Notes: generated from the letters alone by a model not told the origin. Shown: positions 15,937 to 24,004, counted from the first letter of the stretch. The stretch is 64,000 bases of DNA from JAHEFU01 sp020440645 (GCA_020440645.1 JAGRNR010000009.1:24099-88098); one strand, 5' to 3'. A program made the numbers and translations.

Positions 15937-17708
15937 CCGGTCCAGCTCACCTCCCGGCGGGGCTGCGGATGTCGGCGCTGCACGAACAGGATGCGCCAGG
16001 CCATCAGGAGGATGAACAGGCCGAAGAACAGGCACAGCACGTTGTAGCCCCAGAAGAAGGCCTTCTCGGGGACTGTCATCACCGCCAGTGCTTCAGCTGT
16101 TGTCAGCGTCTGGTACTGGGTGACGCGCTGCAGGGCGGTCACGTCGACATCGGAGACGGCCAGCTGGTTCGCGCTGAACCAGGGATGGCGGTTGACGACG
16201 CCGAGCGCGGTGGCCGCCATCACGACCACGCTGGCCGGCAGCAGGAACTTCCAGGAGAAGAACATGATCTGGTCCACGCGGATGCGCGGCATCGTGGAGC
16301 GCGCCCATATGAAGAAGAAGCACACGGCGTAGGTCTTCAGCAGGAACCAGAACAGGCTCGTCAGCCACAATCCGTCGGGGCCGAGGAACATCGGGCCCTT
16401 CCAGCCGCCGAAGAAGCAGACGGTCATGATCGCGCTGACGATGAACACGTTGGAGTACTCGGCGACATAGAACAGCGCGAAGCGCATCCCGCTGTACTCC
16501 ACCAGGTAGCCGCCCAAGAGCTCGTTCTGCGCTTCCGGCAGGTCAAAGGGCGGGCGGTTGGTCTCGGCAAGGCTGACAACGAGGTAGATGATGAAGGCCG
16601 GGAACAGCGGCAGGATGCCCCAGGTCATCGTCTGGCGCTGCACGATCTCCGTCAGGTTCAGCGAACCGGCAAAGATGGCAACGCACAGCAGGCTCATCAG
16701 CATCGGGATTTCGTAGGTCAGCAGCATCGCGGCCTCGCGCATCGCGCCGACCAGTGCATATTTGTTGTTGGAGGCGTAGCCGGACATGATCACGGCCACG
16801 AGGAACATCGCAAAGTCGGCGATGATCAGGAGCAGGCCGACATTCAGGTCCTGGATCATGTAGTAGATGATCTGCCCGTCGACAGCCGCCACGCCGAACG
16901 GGATCACCACCCAGCTCAGGAGCGCCGGCAGGTAGACGAGGATCGGCGCGATCAGGTACAGCAGCTTGTCAGCGCTGAGCGGAACGGTGTCTTCCTTGAA
17001 GAAGATCTTGATCGTGTCGTAGAAGCCCTGGCGCCAGTAGTAGCGCAGCATGTAGCTCATGTAGAGCACGAAGGCGACCACGGTGCACAGCACGGTGAGC
17101 TGCGGCAAAAACGGGATGTGCGCCTTCGGGATGAAGCCCAGCAGGAGAGCGACGAGCATGCCACCGCAGGACGCGAGGGATGGCCAGGCCAGCAGTGACA
17201 GCAGCGTTGCCAGGAAGCGCCAGACGGAGGTCTGCGCGGCCTGCATCCGGCCGAGCGCTGGCAGGATCATCAAGCGGTTGATCAGCCCCATCATGCCCAC
17301 GGCGAAGAACAGGATGATCCAGCCGCCGAACTGTTGCCAGCCGGCGGTGCCGCCGGTCCAGTAGTTGATGCCGTACAGCAGCGCGGGCAGGCCGATCAGC
17401 ACGCCGATCTGCAGGAAGATCCGCCGGAAGCGCTGCGGGGTGACCTCGCCGTACTCCTGCGGGCCGCGGCGGCCCTGCATGCGCGCCATCAGGCGGCGTT
17501 CCCAGACCTGCAGGCCGATGGTGATCATCAGCTCCAGGAGGAAGATCAGCAGGAGCGCCGTCACCAACATGATGCCGTTGGCAACCTCCGGGCTGAAGCG
17601 CAGGCCGGGCAGCGGCTCGGTGTTGAGCCAGGCGCGCATCGCCTCCCAGACGGTGCGGGCCTCGTCCATGTCGTAGCGCTGCTGCAGGATTGCCAGCATC
17701 GGGAGCAT
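15933..17708 (-). CDS. nuoH: complex I-like subunit NuoH with membrane insertion and C-terminal extension
   Basis: NuoH links the membrane arm to the peripheral arm and forms the quinone tunnel. This copy is 591 residues, against about 320-400. Family segments are ERRLMARMQGRRGP (about 70-83), IKIFFKEDTVPLSADK (233-248), GYASNNKYALVGAMREAA, then LAETNRPPFDLPEAQNELLG with LVEYSGMRFALFYVAEY, and IWARSTMPRIRVDQIMFFSWK. Between RMQGRRGP and the FFKED segment is an insertion of about 145 residues with three or four extra helices; this loop normally shapes the quinone entrance. After residue 515 a further 75 residues with one extra helix follow. One Glu of the usual PEAExEL motif is Gln. The ATG shares its A with the nuoD stop. 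Confidence 0.93.
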   Translation of the reverse strand: MLPMLAILQQRYDMDEARTVWEAMRAWLNTEPLPGLRFSPEVANGIMLVTALLLIFLLELMITIGLQVWERRLMARMQGRRGPQEYGEVTPQRFRRIFLQIGVLIGLPALLYGINYWTGGTAGWQQFGGWIILFFAVGMMGLINRLMILPALGRMQAAQTSVWRFLATLLSLLAWPSLASCGGMLVALLLGFIPKAHIPFLPQLTVLCTVVAFVLYMSYMLRYYWRQGFYDTIKIFFKEDTVPLSADKLLYLIAPILVYLPALLSWVVIPFGVAAVDGQIIYYMIQDLNVGLLLIIADFAMFLVAVIMSGYASNNKYALVGAMREAAMLLTYEIPMLMSLLCVAIFAGSLNLTEIVQRQTMTWGILPLFPAFIIYLVVSLAETNRPPFDLPEAQNELLGGYLVEYSGMRFALFYVAEYSNVFIVSAIMTVCFFGGWKGPMFLGPDGLWLTSLFWFLLKTYAVCFFFIWARSTMPRIRVDQIMFFSWKFLLPASVVVMAATALGVVNRHPWFSANQLAVSDVDVTALQRVTQYQTLTTAEALAVMTVPEKAFFWGYNVLCLFFGLFILLMAWRILFVQRRHPQPRREVSWTG

Positions 17709-18859
17709 CACTTGTCGACCTCCCCGATCATGATGTCGAGGCTGCCGTAGATCACGAACAGGTCCGCCAGCAGGTAGCCGCGGCACAGCTCGTCCAGCAG
17801 GAACAGGTGGTACAGGCTCGGCGCACGCAGGTGCATGCGGCTCGGGCGGTTGCTGCCGTCGCTGACGAGTGTCAGGCCGAGCTCGCCGCGCGGGCTCTCG
17901 ACCGCCGTGTAGACCTCGCCGCGTGAGACCTGCATCGCAGCGAAGTCTGGGCTGACATCCGCCGCCCGCAGCTCGCCGTTGTCAATGTAAGCCAGGCAGT
18001 GCTCAATGATGCGCAGGCTCTCGCGCATCTCGACGAAGCGCACGCGGTAGCGGTCCAGCACATCGCCATACTCGCCGGTCGGCACATGCAGCTCCAGCTC
18101 GCCGTACATCGCATAGGGCTGGTCGCGGCGCAGGTCATGCGCGATCCCGCTGCCGCGCAGCACGGGCCCGGTGGCACCGTGCTCGAAGGCGAACTCGGGC
18201 TCGAGCGTGCCGATCAGCTCGCTGCGGTTGACCCAGATCGCGTTGTCAGAGAAGAAGTCCTCGTATTCATCCAGCCGGCCCTGGAACCACAGGCAGAATG
18301 CCCGCACATGGCCGCTGAAGTCCTCCGGCGGGGCAGTGCGCACGCCGCCGGGCACGATCCAGCCGTGGTGGTGGCGGTGCCCGCTGAGCATCTCCAGCAG
18401 GTCGAGCAGCATCTCGCGCTCGCGCAGCGAGATGAAGATCGGGGTGTAGGCGCCGGCCTCCAGGCCGAGGTTGCCAAACCAGAACAGGTGGTTGCCGATC
18501 CGGCTCAGCTCCAGCACAAGGGTGCGCAGCCACTGCGCACGGGCCGGAACCGTGATCCCCTCGATGCGCTCGATGGCGTCCGCCACCAGCCAGTCCGCAT
18601 TGCTGCCGGCCAGCCACTCGCAGCGGGACAACAGCCCCGCCGCCTGGGCGTAGTTGCGCTGGGTCACCAGCTGCTCCACGCCGCGGTGCATGAAGCCGAC
18701 CTCCGGCGTGATGCGCTCGATCAGCTCGCCGTCCGCCTGTACCCGCAGTTCCAGCGGGCTCGGCAGGCTCGGATGCTGCGGGCCGACGGAGTAGACCAGC
18801 TTCTCGGTCAGCAGCGGGTCGCGGCGGATCTCGACACGGCGATCAGAGCTGCGCGTCAT
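17708..18859 (-). CDS. nuoD: complex I-like 49 kDa subunit NuoD with altered quinone site
   Basis: NuoD normally forms the quinone headgroup site. The 383-residue protein aligns along its length: SVGPQHPSLPSPLEL (24-38), VGFMHRGVEQL, LELSRIGNHLFWFGNLGLEAG, LREREMLLDLLEMLSG, RGSGIAHDLRRDQPYAMY, RFVEMRESLRIIEHCLAYI, GEVYTAVESPRGELG, LVSDGSNRPSRMHLRAPS and the GSLDIMIGEVDK end. The first His of the GPQHPxxH motif is kept (His29) but the second is Pro33. The Tyr of the following MDY motif (Tyr87 in Thermus) is Trp82. These two residues bind the quinone headgroup in known complexes. ATG 18859 has GGGAGG 6 nt upstream and overlaps nuoC by 17 nt. Confidence 0.94.
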   Translation of the reverse strand: MTRSSDRRVEIRRDPLLTEKLVYSVGPQHPSLPSPLELRVQADGELIERITPEVGFMHRGVEQLVTQRNYAQAAGLLSRCEWLAGSNADWLVADAIERIEGITVPARAQWLRTLVLELSRIGNHLFWFGNLGLEAGAYTPIFISLREREMLLDLLEMLSGHRHHHGWIVPGGVRTAPPEDFSGHVRAFCLWFQGRLDEYEDFFSDNAIWVNRSELIGTLEPEFAFEHGATGPVLRGSGIAHDLRRDQPYAMYGELELHVPTGEYGDVLDRYRVRFVEMRESLRIIEHCLAYIDNGELRAADVSPDFAAMQVSRGEVYTAVESPRGELGLTLVSDGSNRPSRMHLRAPSLYHLFLLDELCRGYLLADLFVIYGSLDIMIGEVDK

Positions 18860-19424
18860 CAAGCACCTCCCGCATCGCCGCGTCCGCGCGCTGTTTCAGC
18901 ACGTTTTCAGCGTAGTTCTCATGTGAGGCAGCCCTGAACTCCCGCCTGAGCGGGAAGCCCTGCAGCTGCGGGTCGAGGATCAGGCCAATGAGGTTAGGGT
19001 TGCCGGCGAAGGGGATGCCGAAGAACTCGAAGATCTCGCGCTCCATCAGCTCCGTGGCCCGCCAGATCAGGCTCAGGCTGGGGTGCACGCTCTGCCCGGC
19101 ATAGGCCGGCGCGGCCTCGCTGTCCTCCCCGCCCGGATCCGTTGCCGGGGGATTGCCCTCCAGCAGGGTGAATTTCCATTTCAGTGTGAGGCTGACGTCA
19201 TGCCGCCTGCCGTGCCTGAGCGTCAGGTAGAGGTGGAAGTCCGGCCCGCCGAGGTGGTTGGCGGTCATGTTCAGCGCACGGATGAAGCCGATGTTCTTCA
19301 GCTGGCGGCAGACCAGCGGCAGCTGGCCGCTGTCCGTCAGGATCGCCCAGCCGCGGGCGGGGTCCAGCAGCAGCACATCACCGCAGTCCTCACGGATCTG
19401 ACCGGCAAGCTCATCAGGGAGCAC
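18843..19424 (-). CDS. nuoC: complex I-like 30 kDa subunit NuoC
   Basis: NuoC is a cofactor-free peripheral-arm subunit that packs on NuoD. The 193-residue protein ends with the family signature: LIWRATELMEREIFEFFGIP, then FAGNPNLIGLILDP and GFPLRREF. The middle has FHLYLTLRHGRRHDVSLTLK and a short acidic insertion (about residues 90-112). GTG at 19424 follows GGGGAGG by 5 nt; TTG 19427 is a weaker alternative. It is the first gene of the long minus-strand operon down to nuoM. Confidence 0.92.
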   Translation of the reverse strand: MLPDELAGQIREDCGDVLLLDPARGWAILTDSGQLPLVCRQLKNIGFIRALNMTANHLGGPDFHLYLTLRHGRRHDVSLTLKWKFTLLEGNPPATDPGGEDSEAAPAYAGQSVHPSLSLIWRATELMEREIFEFFGIPFAGNPNLIGLILDPQLQGFPLRREFRAASHENYAENVLKQRADAAMREVLDDAQL

Positions 19425-19742
19425 CAAGTCCTCCCCATCCTGGCTGGATTACGGCAATCGGCATACAGGTATAAACGATCAAAAGCCCCACAGCGTTACC
19501 TTATACATACAAAATGCAAAGGCTTTTGTAATTCTAGCCGATGGGGCAGCGCTGATCACCGCCTGCAGGCAATTGGTTGAAGGGCGTGTGGGTCTGCCAG
19601 CCCAATTGTTAACAGCGGGAAAATCAAAGTAAAGTCCCGATTCAATTAGTTGATTCATTATCTTGCGAGCCTGGATAATTTCTATAATTCAAATCGTCAG
19701 ACCCAGTCTGTACCGGTTGAATTCAAGATTCCAGGTCAAGGC
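19425..19742. other. divergent intergenic region with an inverted repeat
   Basis: This 318-base AT-rich gap separates nuoC (minus) from the membrane-module and kinase genes (plus). CAAAAGCC at about 19479-19486 pairs with GGCTTTTG at about 19524-19531 across roughly 37 bases, within a region that also pairs CCCC with GGGG; it could be an operator or attenuator for nuoC. A plus-strand TATAAT at 19683-19688 is a likely -10 for the gene at 19743. No additional gene is seen. Confidence 0.5.
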
Positions 19743-20018
19743 ATGCCACAGCAGCATGAATTAATTACTGCAATCCTCGGACTTGGCGTGTTGTTGCTGA
19801 TGATCGTGCAACGCCGCCAGCTGCGGCTCATCCCTGACTACCGCTGGCTGTTCCTCTCCTACTGCCTGATCCTGCTGGCCTGGCTGCTGACCATTGCGGA
19901 AGATTACTGGCTGCCGGTCTACATGAACCTGCTGGAGCATATCTGTTACCTGGCCAGCGCAGCGCTGGTCGCCTGGTGGACACAGAAGTTCCTCAGAAGG
20001 GAAGCGCCACAGCAATGA
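19743..20018 (+). CDS. small three-helix membrane module, paralogous to the sensor domain of the next kinase
   Basis: This 91-residue protein has three hydrophobic segments: about 6-20, 30-48 and 57-75. The pattern is the same as residues 1-95 of the downstream kinase: a helix, an RRxxRLxxDYxWLxL turn, a second helix, a short extracytoplasmic loop, a third helix, and a charged exit ending LRRE. The two are probably diverged copies. Its stop overlaps the kinase start (ATGA), so both are made together and may form one membrane sensor. ATG 19743 follows AAGG closely. Function unknown. Confidence 0.75.
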   Translation: MPQQHELITAILGLGVLLLMIVQRRQLRLIPDYRWLFLSYCLILLAWLLTIAEDYWLPVYMNLLEHICYLASAALVAWWTQKFLRREAPQQ

Positions 20019-21829
20019 GCATGCTGCTGACGGTGTTTGACCTGCTGAGCCTGCTGGCCGTGCTGTCTGCACTGTGGCTGGCGGCAGCCAGGCGGATTGC
20101 CGGCCTGCGGCGTGACTACCTGTGGTGCCTGATCATCCTGCTGGTGGTGCTGGGTCTCAACTTCCTCAGCAACCTGCTGGACAACAGCGGGCTGAGCCCC
20201 TGGCTGGAGCGCTTCGAGGACTACCCCGGACTGCTGCAGCCGGTGTTCTGGGGCATCCTCCTGATGAGCCTGGTGCAGGACCGCGCCCTGCGCCGCACCG
20301 AGCTCTCTGAACAGCGGCTGCGCGGCCTGCTGGACGCGATGCGTGACGGGGTTGCCACTATTGACCCGGGTGGCGTGTTCCGCTTTGCCAACCCGGCGGC
20401 CGCGGAAATCCTCGGGGTTGCCCACGGCAGCCTTAGCGGCCGCAGTCTGGACGAGTTCTGGCTGGCTACCGAATCGCATACTTGCCGGATGCTGCCACAT
20501 TCCCCGGGCCAGGATTACAGCGCCTACGAATGCGGCATCCGCCATGGCAGCGGCGACAGCCTCGTGCTGCTGCTGCAGGTCTCGCCGATCCCGGGCCAGC
20601 CCCGCCAGCGCCTGCTGTTCATGCATGATGTGACCCCGCTGCGCCGGGCCGAGCACAGCCTGCAGCAGGCCCAGGCCCAGCTCGGACAGGCCCAGCGGCT
20701 GGAGGCGATCGGCACGCTGGCCAGCGGCATCGCCCATGACTTCAACAACATCCTGTTCGCGATTTCCGGCAACAGCCAGATCGCGCTGGATACTGAGGGA
20801 CTGACCGTCGATGCGCGGGAGAGCCTGCGCGAGATCGACACCGCCAGCCGCCGCGCCTCCGACCTGGTGGCGCAGATCCTCAACTTCAGCCGCAGCGAGA
20901 AGAGCCGGACACGGGACCTGTTGCCACTTCCGGTTGTCAAGGAAGTGCTGCGCCTGCTGCGCTCCACCGTGCCGCCGCAGGTCAGCATCCAGCTCAGCCA
21001 TGACGAATCGACGTGCCGGATCCATGCCGACCCGACCGACCTGCACCAGCTGCTGATGAACCTCTGCACCAATGCGATCCAGGAGATGGCGGTGGAGGGC
21101 GGGACGCTGCGGGTCCGGTTGGAGTGCAGCAATCCACCGCCGACACTGGCCGAGCGGGGAATGCTGCAGCCTAAACCACACCTGATGCTCAAGGTCAGTG
21201 ACACGGGGGGCGGTATTCCACCGGATGCGCTGCCGCACATCTTCGAGCCCTTCTTCACGACCAAGCCAAGCGGTGAGGGCACCGGTCTAGGGCTGTTCGT
21301 TGTCAGCGGGATCGTCAAGCGCCTGCAGGGACAGATCGAGATTGACAGCGAACCGGGCCATGGCAGCAGCTTCACGGTCTGGCTGCCGCTGTCCAGCGGG
21401 GCCGCTGATGCCGACGATGCCGGGCCGGGGCAGGCCACCGGCCGCGGCCGGGGCCGGCTGCTGGTGGTTGACGACGAGCCGGCGGTCAACCGGGTGCTGG
21501 CGCTGATGCTCGGCCAGCTCGGCTACAAGGTGACAACCTATAGCGACAGCTACCGCGCGCTCAGTGAGTTCCAGACCAACCCGGAGCAGTACGACCTGCT
21601 GCTGTGCGACATCTCGATGCCGGGCCTGCGCGGCGATGAACTGGTGAAGCGGATACGCTCCGTTCGCCCAGGCCTGCCGGTGGTGCTGTGCTCCGGCAAT
21701 CCGGATGTTCTGCCTCCGGGCAGTGCAACTGAACTGGGTGTGCATGCAGTGCTTAAGAAACCGGTTGACAAGCCACAGCTGGCGGATTGCATCGCCGAGG
21801 CACTTGGCAGTAACCGTGCACAGGCCTGA
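20015..21829 (+). CDS. hybrid sensor histidine kinase with C-terminal receiver domain
   Basis: The 604-residue protein has three N-terminal membrane helices (about 3-95), a PAS domain (about 100-215, beginning RLRGLLDAMRDGVATIDPGG), a HisKA domain with AIGTLASGIAHDFNNIL and phospho-acceptor His241, an ATPase domain with NLCTNAIQEM (N box), SDTGGGIPPDAL (G1), FEPFFTTKPSGEGTGLGL (F and G2), and a receiver domain (about 480-600) with LLLCDISMPG, phospho-acceptor Asp532 and the conserved Lys in VLKKP. It senses an unknown signal at the membrane. No DNA-binding regulator follows, so the output partner is elsewhere. Confidence 0.93.
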   Translation: MSMLLTVFDLLSLLAVLSALWLAAARRIAGLRRDYLWCLIILLVVLGLNFLSNLLDNSGLSPWLERFEDYPGLLQPVFWGILLMSLVQDRALRRTELSEQRLRGLLDAMRDGVATIDPGGVFRFANPAAAEILGVAHGSLSGRSLDEFWLATESHTCRMLPHSPGQDYSAYECGIRHGSGDSLVLLLQVSPIPGQPRQRLLFMHDVTPLRRAEHSLQQAQAQLGQAQRLEAIGTLASGIAHDFNNILFAISGNSQIALDTEGLTVDARESLREIDTASRRASDLVAQILNFSRSEKSRTRDLLPLPVVKEVLRLLRSTVPPQVSIQLSHDESTCRIHADPTDLHQLLMNLCTNAIQEMAVEGGTLRVRLECSNPPPTLAERGMLQPKPHLMLKVSDTGGGIPPDALPHIFEPFFTTKPSGEGTGLGLFVVSGIVKRLQGQIEIDSEPGHGSSFTVWLPLSSGAADADDAGPGQATGRGRGRLLVVDDEPAVNRVLALMLGQLGYKVTTYSDSYRALSEFQTNPEQYDLLLCDISMPGLRGDELVKRIRSVRPGLPVVLCSGNPDVLPPGSATELGVHAVLKKPVDKPQLADCIAEALGSNRAQA

Positions 21830-21877
21830 CGGGCGGGCGCGTCAGTGCTTTGTGATATACATGGGGAGGAGGCAGGC

Positions 21878-22243
21878 ATGGCGAAGAAGAAGTTCGAGGA
21901 TGTGGACCCGCAGGTGCTGGCGGCCTACATGAAGATGATCGGGGGCGTTGAAGGGGTCGAGGCCAAGGGGGCCGCCGCGCCGTACACCTCCCTGAATGGC
22001 AATATGTACTCCAGTATCTCGAAGTTCAACGAGATCGGCCTGCGGCTGGCGAAGGATGAGCGCGAGGCCTTCCTCGAGAAGTACGACACCCGGCTCTACC
22101 ACTCCATCCCCGGATATGTGCAGCGGGAGTATGTCACCGTGCCGCCTGCACTGTTTGGCAACACACGCACTCTGCGCAGCTGGTTCCGGAAGTCCTACGA
22201 CTACGTCTCATCACTGCCGGCGAAGCCCACGAAGAAGAAGTAG
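21878..22243 (+). CDS. TfoX N-terminal-like small protein
   Basis: This 121-residue protein starts at ATG 21878 behind a strong GGAGGAGG site. Residues about 33-120 (PYTSLNGNMYSSISK, GLRLAKDEREAFLEKY, REYVTVPPALF, WFRKSYDYVSSLPAKP) follow the TfoX/Sxy N-terminal domain pattern, a small alpha/beta fold also found as stand-alone proteins in many environmental bacteria. The Lys-rich ends are typical of these stand-alone forms. Role unknown; the link to competence in gamma-proteobacteria should not be carried over. Confidence 0.7.
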   Translation: MAKKKFEDVDPQVLAAYMKMIGGVEGVEAKGAAAPYTSLNGNMYSSISKFNEIGLRLAKDEREAFLEKYDTRLYHSIPGYVQREYVTVPPALFGNTRTLRSWFRKSYDYVSSLPAKPTKKK

Positions 22244-22734
22244 CGGGAAGGATTTCGGCGCTCGCTTGTCGGCAGTAGCGGGCGCGCTTGGCGACGCCAT
22301 GGAGTGATTGCCGCGAAGCAATGAGTGATGGTGTGTTGGTCTGCAGACCAACAGGGCCCTGTGGCTCTCAAGAGCCACACTCCGCCGCGTGCGCGCAGCC
22401 ACGCGGAAAGCCCCTCTGCAATGAGCAATGCGGAGCAAGCAATGAGCCCGACGACACTCATTGCCAGACTCTGCGGCTCTGCGTTCACCAATATCGCTCC
22501 ACCCCAGCCGCATTGCCAACCAAGTGCAGGCTAGCCTCAGCCCAGTCAAACTGGAGAATTGTCAACACAGAGCCACCGAGCGCACAGAGTTTTCTGATCA
22601 GCTCCAGTCCCCGCATTTCCCTGACTTCGCTGCATCCCCTCCCAATCGCGGCTGGGCCGCGCCGGTTCTTCCGGTAACCCTGACCCTTGTTCTTCAGGTT
22701 GACTGATTCACTGGGAAATCCGAGACGAGCCAGT
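22244..22734. other. repeat-rich intergenic region
   Basis: This 491-base gap has no convincing gene. It holds the triple palindrome at 22335-22378, AATGAGTGATG and AATGAGCAATG tracts (related to CTCATTGCTCAT at 55768-55796), and a copy of the ACAGAG-type dispersed repeat at 22565-22589. Confidence 0.6.
22335..22378. repeat. three abutting perfect palindromes
   Basis: GTTGGTCTGCAGACCAAC (22335-22352), AGGGCCCT (22353-22360) and GTGGCTCTCAAGAGCCAC (22361-22378, 2-base loop) follow one another without a gap. It could form adjacent hairpins and end transcription of the TfoX-like gene, or be a dispersed palindromic repeat. Confidence 0.75.
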
Positions 22735-23532
22735 CTATGAATACAGAAGATCCTCAAAATCCTCCGTCAGCTCTCCATGGAAAGTAGGGTAGTCAACCCT
22801 CCGGACATTGCGCCGCCATGGTCGCGGCCCCAGCTCGCTGCTTGTAAGCAGCTTGAGGTGAAGCGGATCGACATCTGTTGCCAGGCTGCATTCCGATCCG
22901 ATGATCCCGTCTTTGTCCATGAAGTCCGTGTTTGGCCAGATATTGAAACTGCGACCGGATGACGTCCGGATCGAAGTCGGATTGAAGCCCATGGCAATCT
23001 CCATGGCATTGTAGCTTTCCCTGCGGATATCCAGCGGCAGGGCAAACCTTGACTGCTCAACATGCGCTGCATCCGACAATGCAGACTCTCCCTTTTGCCA
23101 TTCGGGAAGGGGCATCGAGGCACTCAGGATGACAAAGGCCTTCTCTTGCCAGACGCCCGCATGATCCCTGACACAGCATGGGAACATCAGCCACTTCATC
23201 CGCCGTTGAAACGCCGCGAATCCCACGCTGCCAATGTTCAGCAGCAGTTCCGCAAGCACTTTCGCCGGTTTCTCCATACCGGCATCCCAGGACCTGGCCT
23301 TATCCAGGCAGCCTGCCGGAATTCTGAGCAGAAATCCCGATGCATGATCGAGATACCAGTCGGCATTGCATCTGGTGCAGATGTGCAGGATTCCGCGTTG
23401 CCAGCTTTCCCTGCGGATGATGAGCTTGTGCAGTTTGAAGTATGGGGTTTCCTCCCGGACACTTGCAGGAGGATCAGGATCCCAGGGGAGTGATTCCCTG
23501 ACCTGACAAGGGCAGCTGGCCTTGATACTCAT
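22735..23532 (-). CDS. hypothetical protein with possible zinc ribbon, downstream of nuoB
   Basis: This 265-residue protein starts 19 nt after the nuoB stop on the same strand, so it is likely in the nuoAB transcript. CPC at residues 7-9 and ICTRC at about 51-55 could form a four-Cys zinc ribbon; a further CC pair lies near residue 118. The rest is soluble, rich in Trp, Arg and Asp, with no membrane helix. I recognise no family. It may be a passenger gene unrelated to the complex; the Cys pattern does not match a ferredoxin. Confidence 0.7.
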   Translation of the reverse strand: MSIKASCPCQVRESLPWDPDPPASVREETPYFKLHKLIIRRESWQRGILHICTRCNADWYLDHASGFLLRIPAGCLDKARSWDAGMEKPAKVLAELLLNIGSVGFAAFQRRMKWLMFPCCVRDHAGVWQEKAFVILSASMPLPEWQKGESALSDAAHVEQSRFALPLDIRRESYNAMEIAMGFNPTSIRTSSGRSFNIWPNTDFMDKDGIIGSECSLATDVDPLHLKLLTSSELGPRPWRRNVRRVDYPTFHGELTEDFEDLLYS

Positions 23533-23551
23533 GGTTCATGGTAATGCGATC

Positions 23552-24004
23552 CTACCGCCACGCAAACCGCTCATCCAGCGCACCCGAGAGGATGCGCTCC
23601 CGGAGCGCGATGATGCCGTCGATCAGCTGCTCGGGCCGCGGCGGGTCGCCCGGCACATAGATGTCCACTGGTACGATGCGGTCCACTCCCCCGTCCACCG
23701 CATAGCTGCCGTCGAAGGGCGCGCCGCTGATCGCCCCCGCGCCAAACGCCATCACGAAGGCCGGGTCGGCCATCGAGGCATGCAGCCGGCGGATCACCGG
23801 GGCCATCTTGTTGTTGACGACGCCGGCCACGATCAAAAGGTCCACCTGGCGCGGGCTGGGGCGCATCACCTCAGAGCCGAAGCGCGCGATGTCATAGCGC
23901 GGCGAGATCGCGCTGAACAGTTCCAGCGTGGCGTAGTCCAGTCCGAGCATCAGCGGCCACAGGGAATGGGCACTGGCCTCGCGGATGAGGTCCTTCAGAC
24001 CCAT
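23552..24004 (-). CDS. nuoB: complex I-like subunit NuoB without cluster N2 ligands
   Basis: NuoB (PSST) normally binds the last iron-sulfur cluster, N2, with four cysteines. The 150-residue protein aligns clearly: SLWPLMLGLDYATLEL (14-29), YDIARFGSEVMRPSPRQ, DLLIVAGVVNNKMAPVIRRL, MAFGAGAISGAPF, GVDRIVPVDIYVPGDPPRPE. The four ligand positions are Tyr24 and Ala25 (normally CC), Gly90 (normally Cys of the GAC motif) and Asp120 (normally Cys of PGCPPRPE). No cysteine is present anywhere, so N2 cannot be bound in the usual way, while the surrounding fold residues are intact. This indicates selection for structure without redox function. It overlaps nuoA by 10 nt. Confidence 0.95.
   Translation of the reverse strand: MGLKDLIREASAHSLWPLMLGLDYATLELFSAISPRYDIARFGSEVMRPSPRQVDLLIVAGVVNNKMAPVIRRLHASMADPAFVMAFGAGAISGAPFDGSYAVDGGVDRIVPVDIYVPGDPPRPEQLIDGIIALRERILSGALDERFAWR

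Noticed and set aside
15783..17198. Long antisense ORF (471 codons) opposite nuoH
   Set aside because: It lacks domains or a plausible start, is rich in His/Gln/Glu/Arg as expected from reading a GC-rich membrane gene backwards, and lies fully within conserved nuo genes. The same applies to 245-1342 (minus), 7010-8359 (plus), 9489-10346 (plus), 19946-21238 (minus), 32186-33706 (plus), 44691-46136 (plus) and 56182-57750 (plus).
17708..18859. [NiFe] hydrogenase large subunit (membrane-bound hydrogenase group)
   Set aside because: NuoD and hydrogenase large subunits are related, but the protein has no CxxC pairs for a NiFe centre and matches NuoD along its length.
9048..19424. Standard NADH:quinone oxidoreductase
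   Set aside because: Subunit names fit by homology, but the cysteine ligands of N2 and N6a/b and the quinone His/Tyr are missing and NuoEFG are absent, so the usual reaction is not supported.
22485..22757. 90-codon minus-strand ORF in the repeat-rich gap
   Set aside because: It runs through the ACAGAG-type repeat and has no domain or ribosome site; the frame is probably open by chance.
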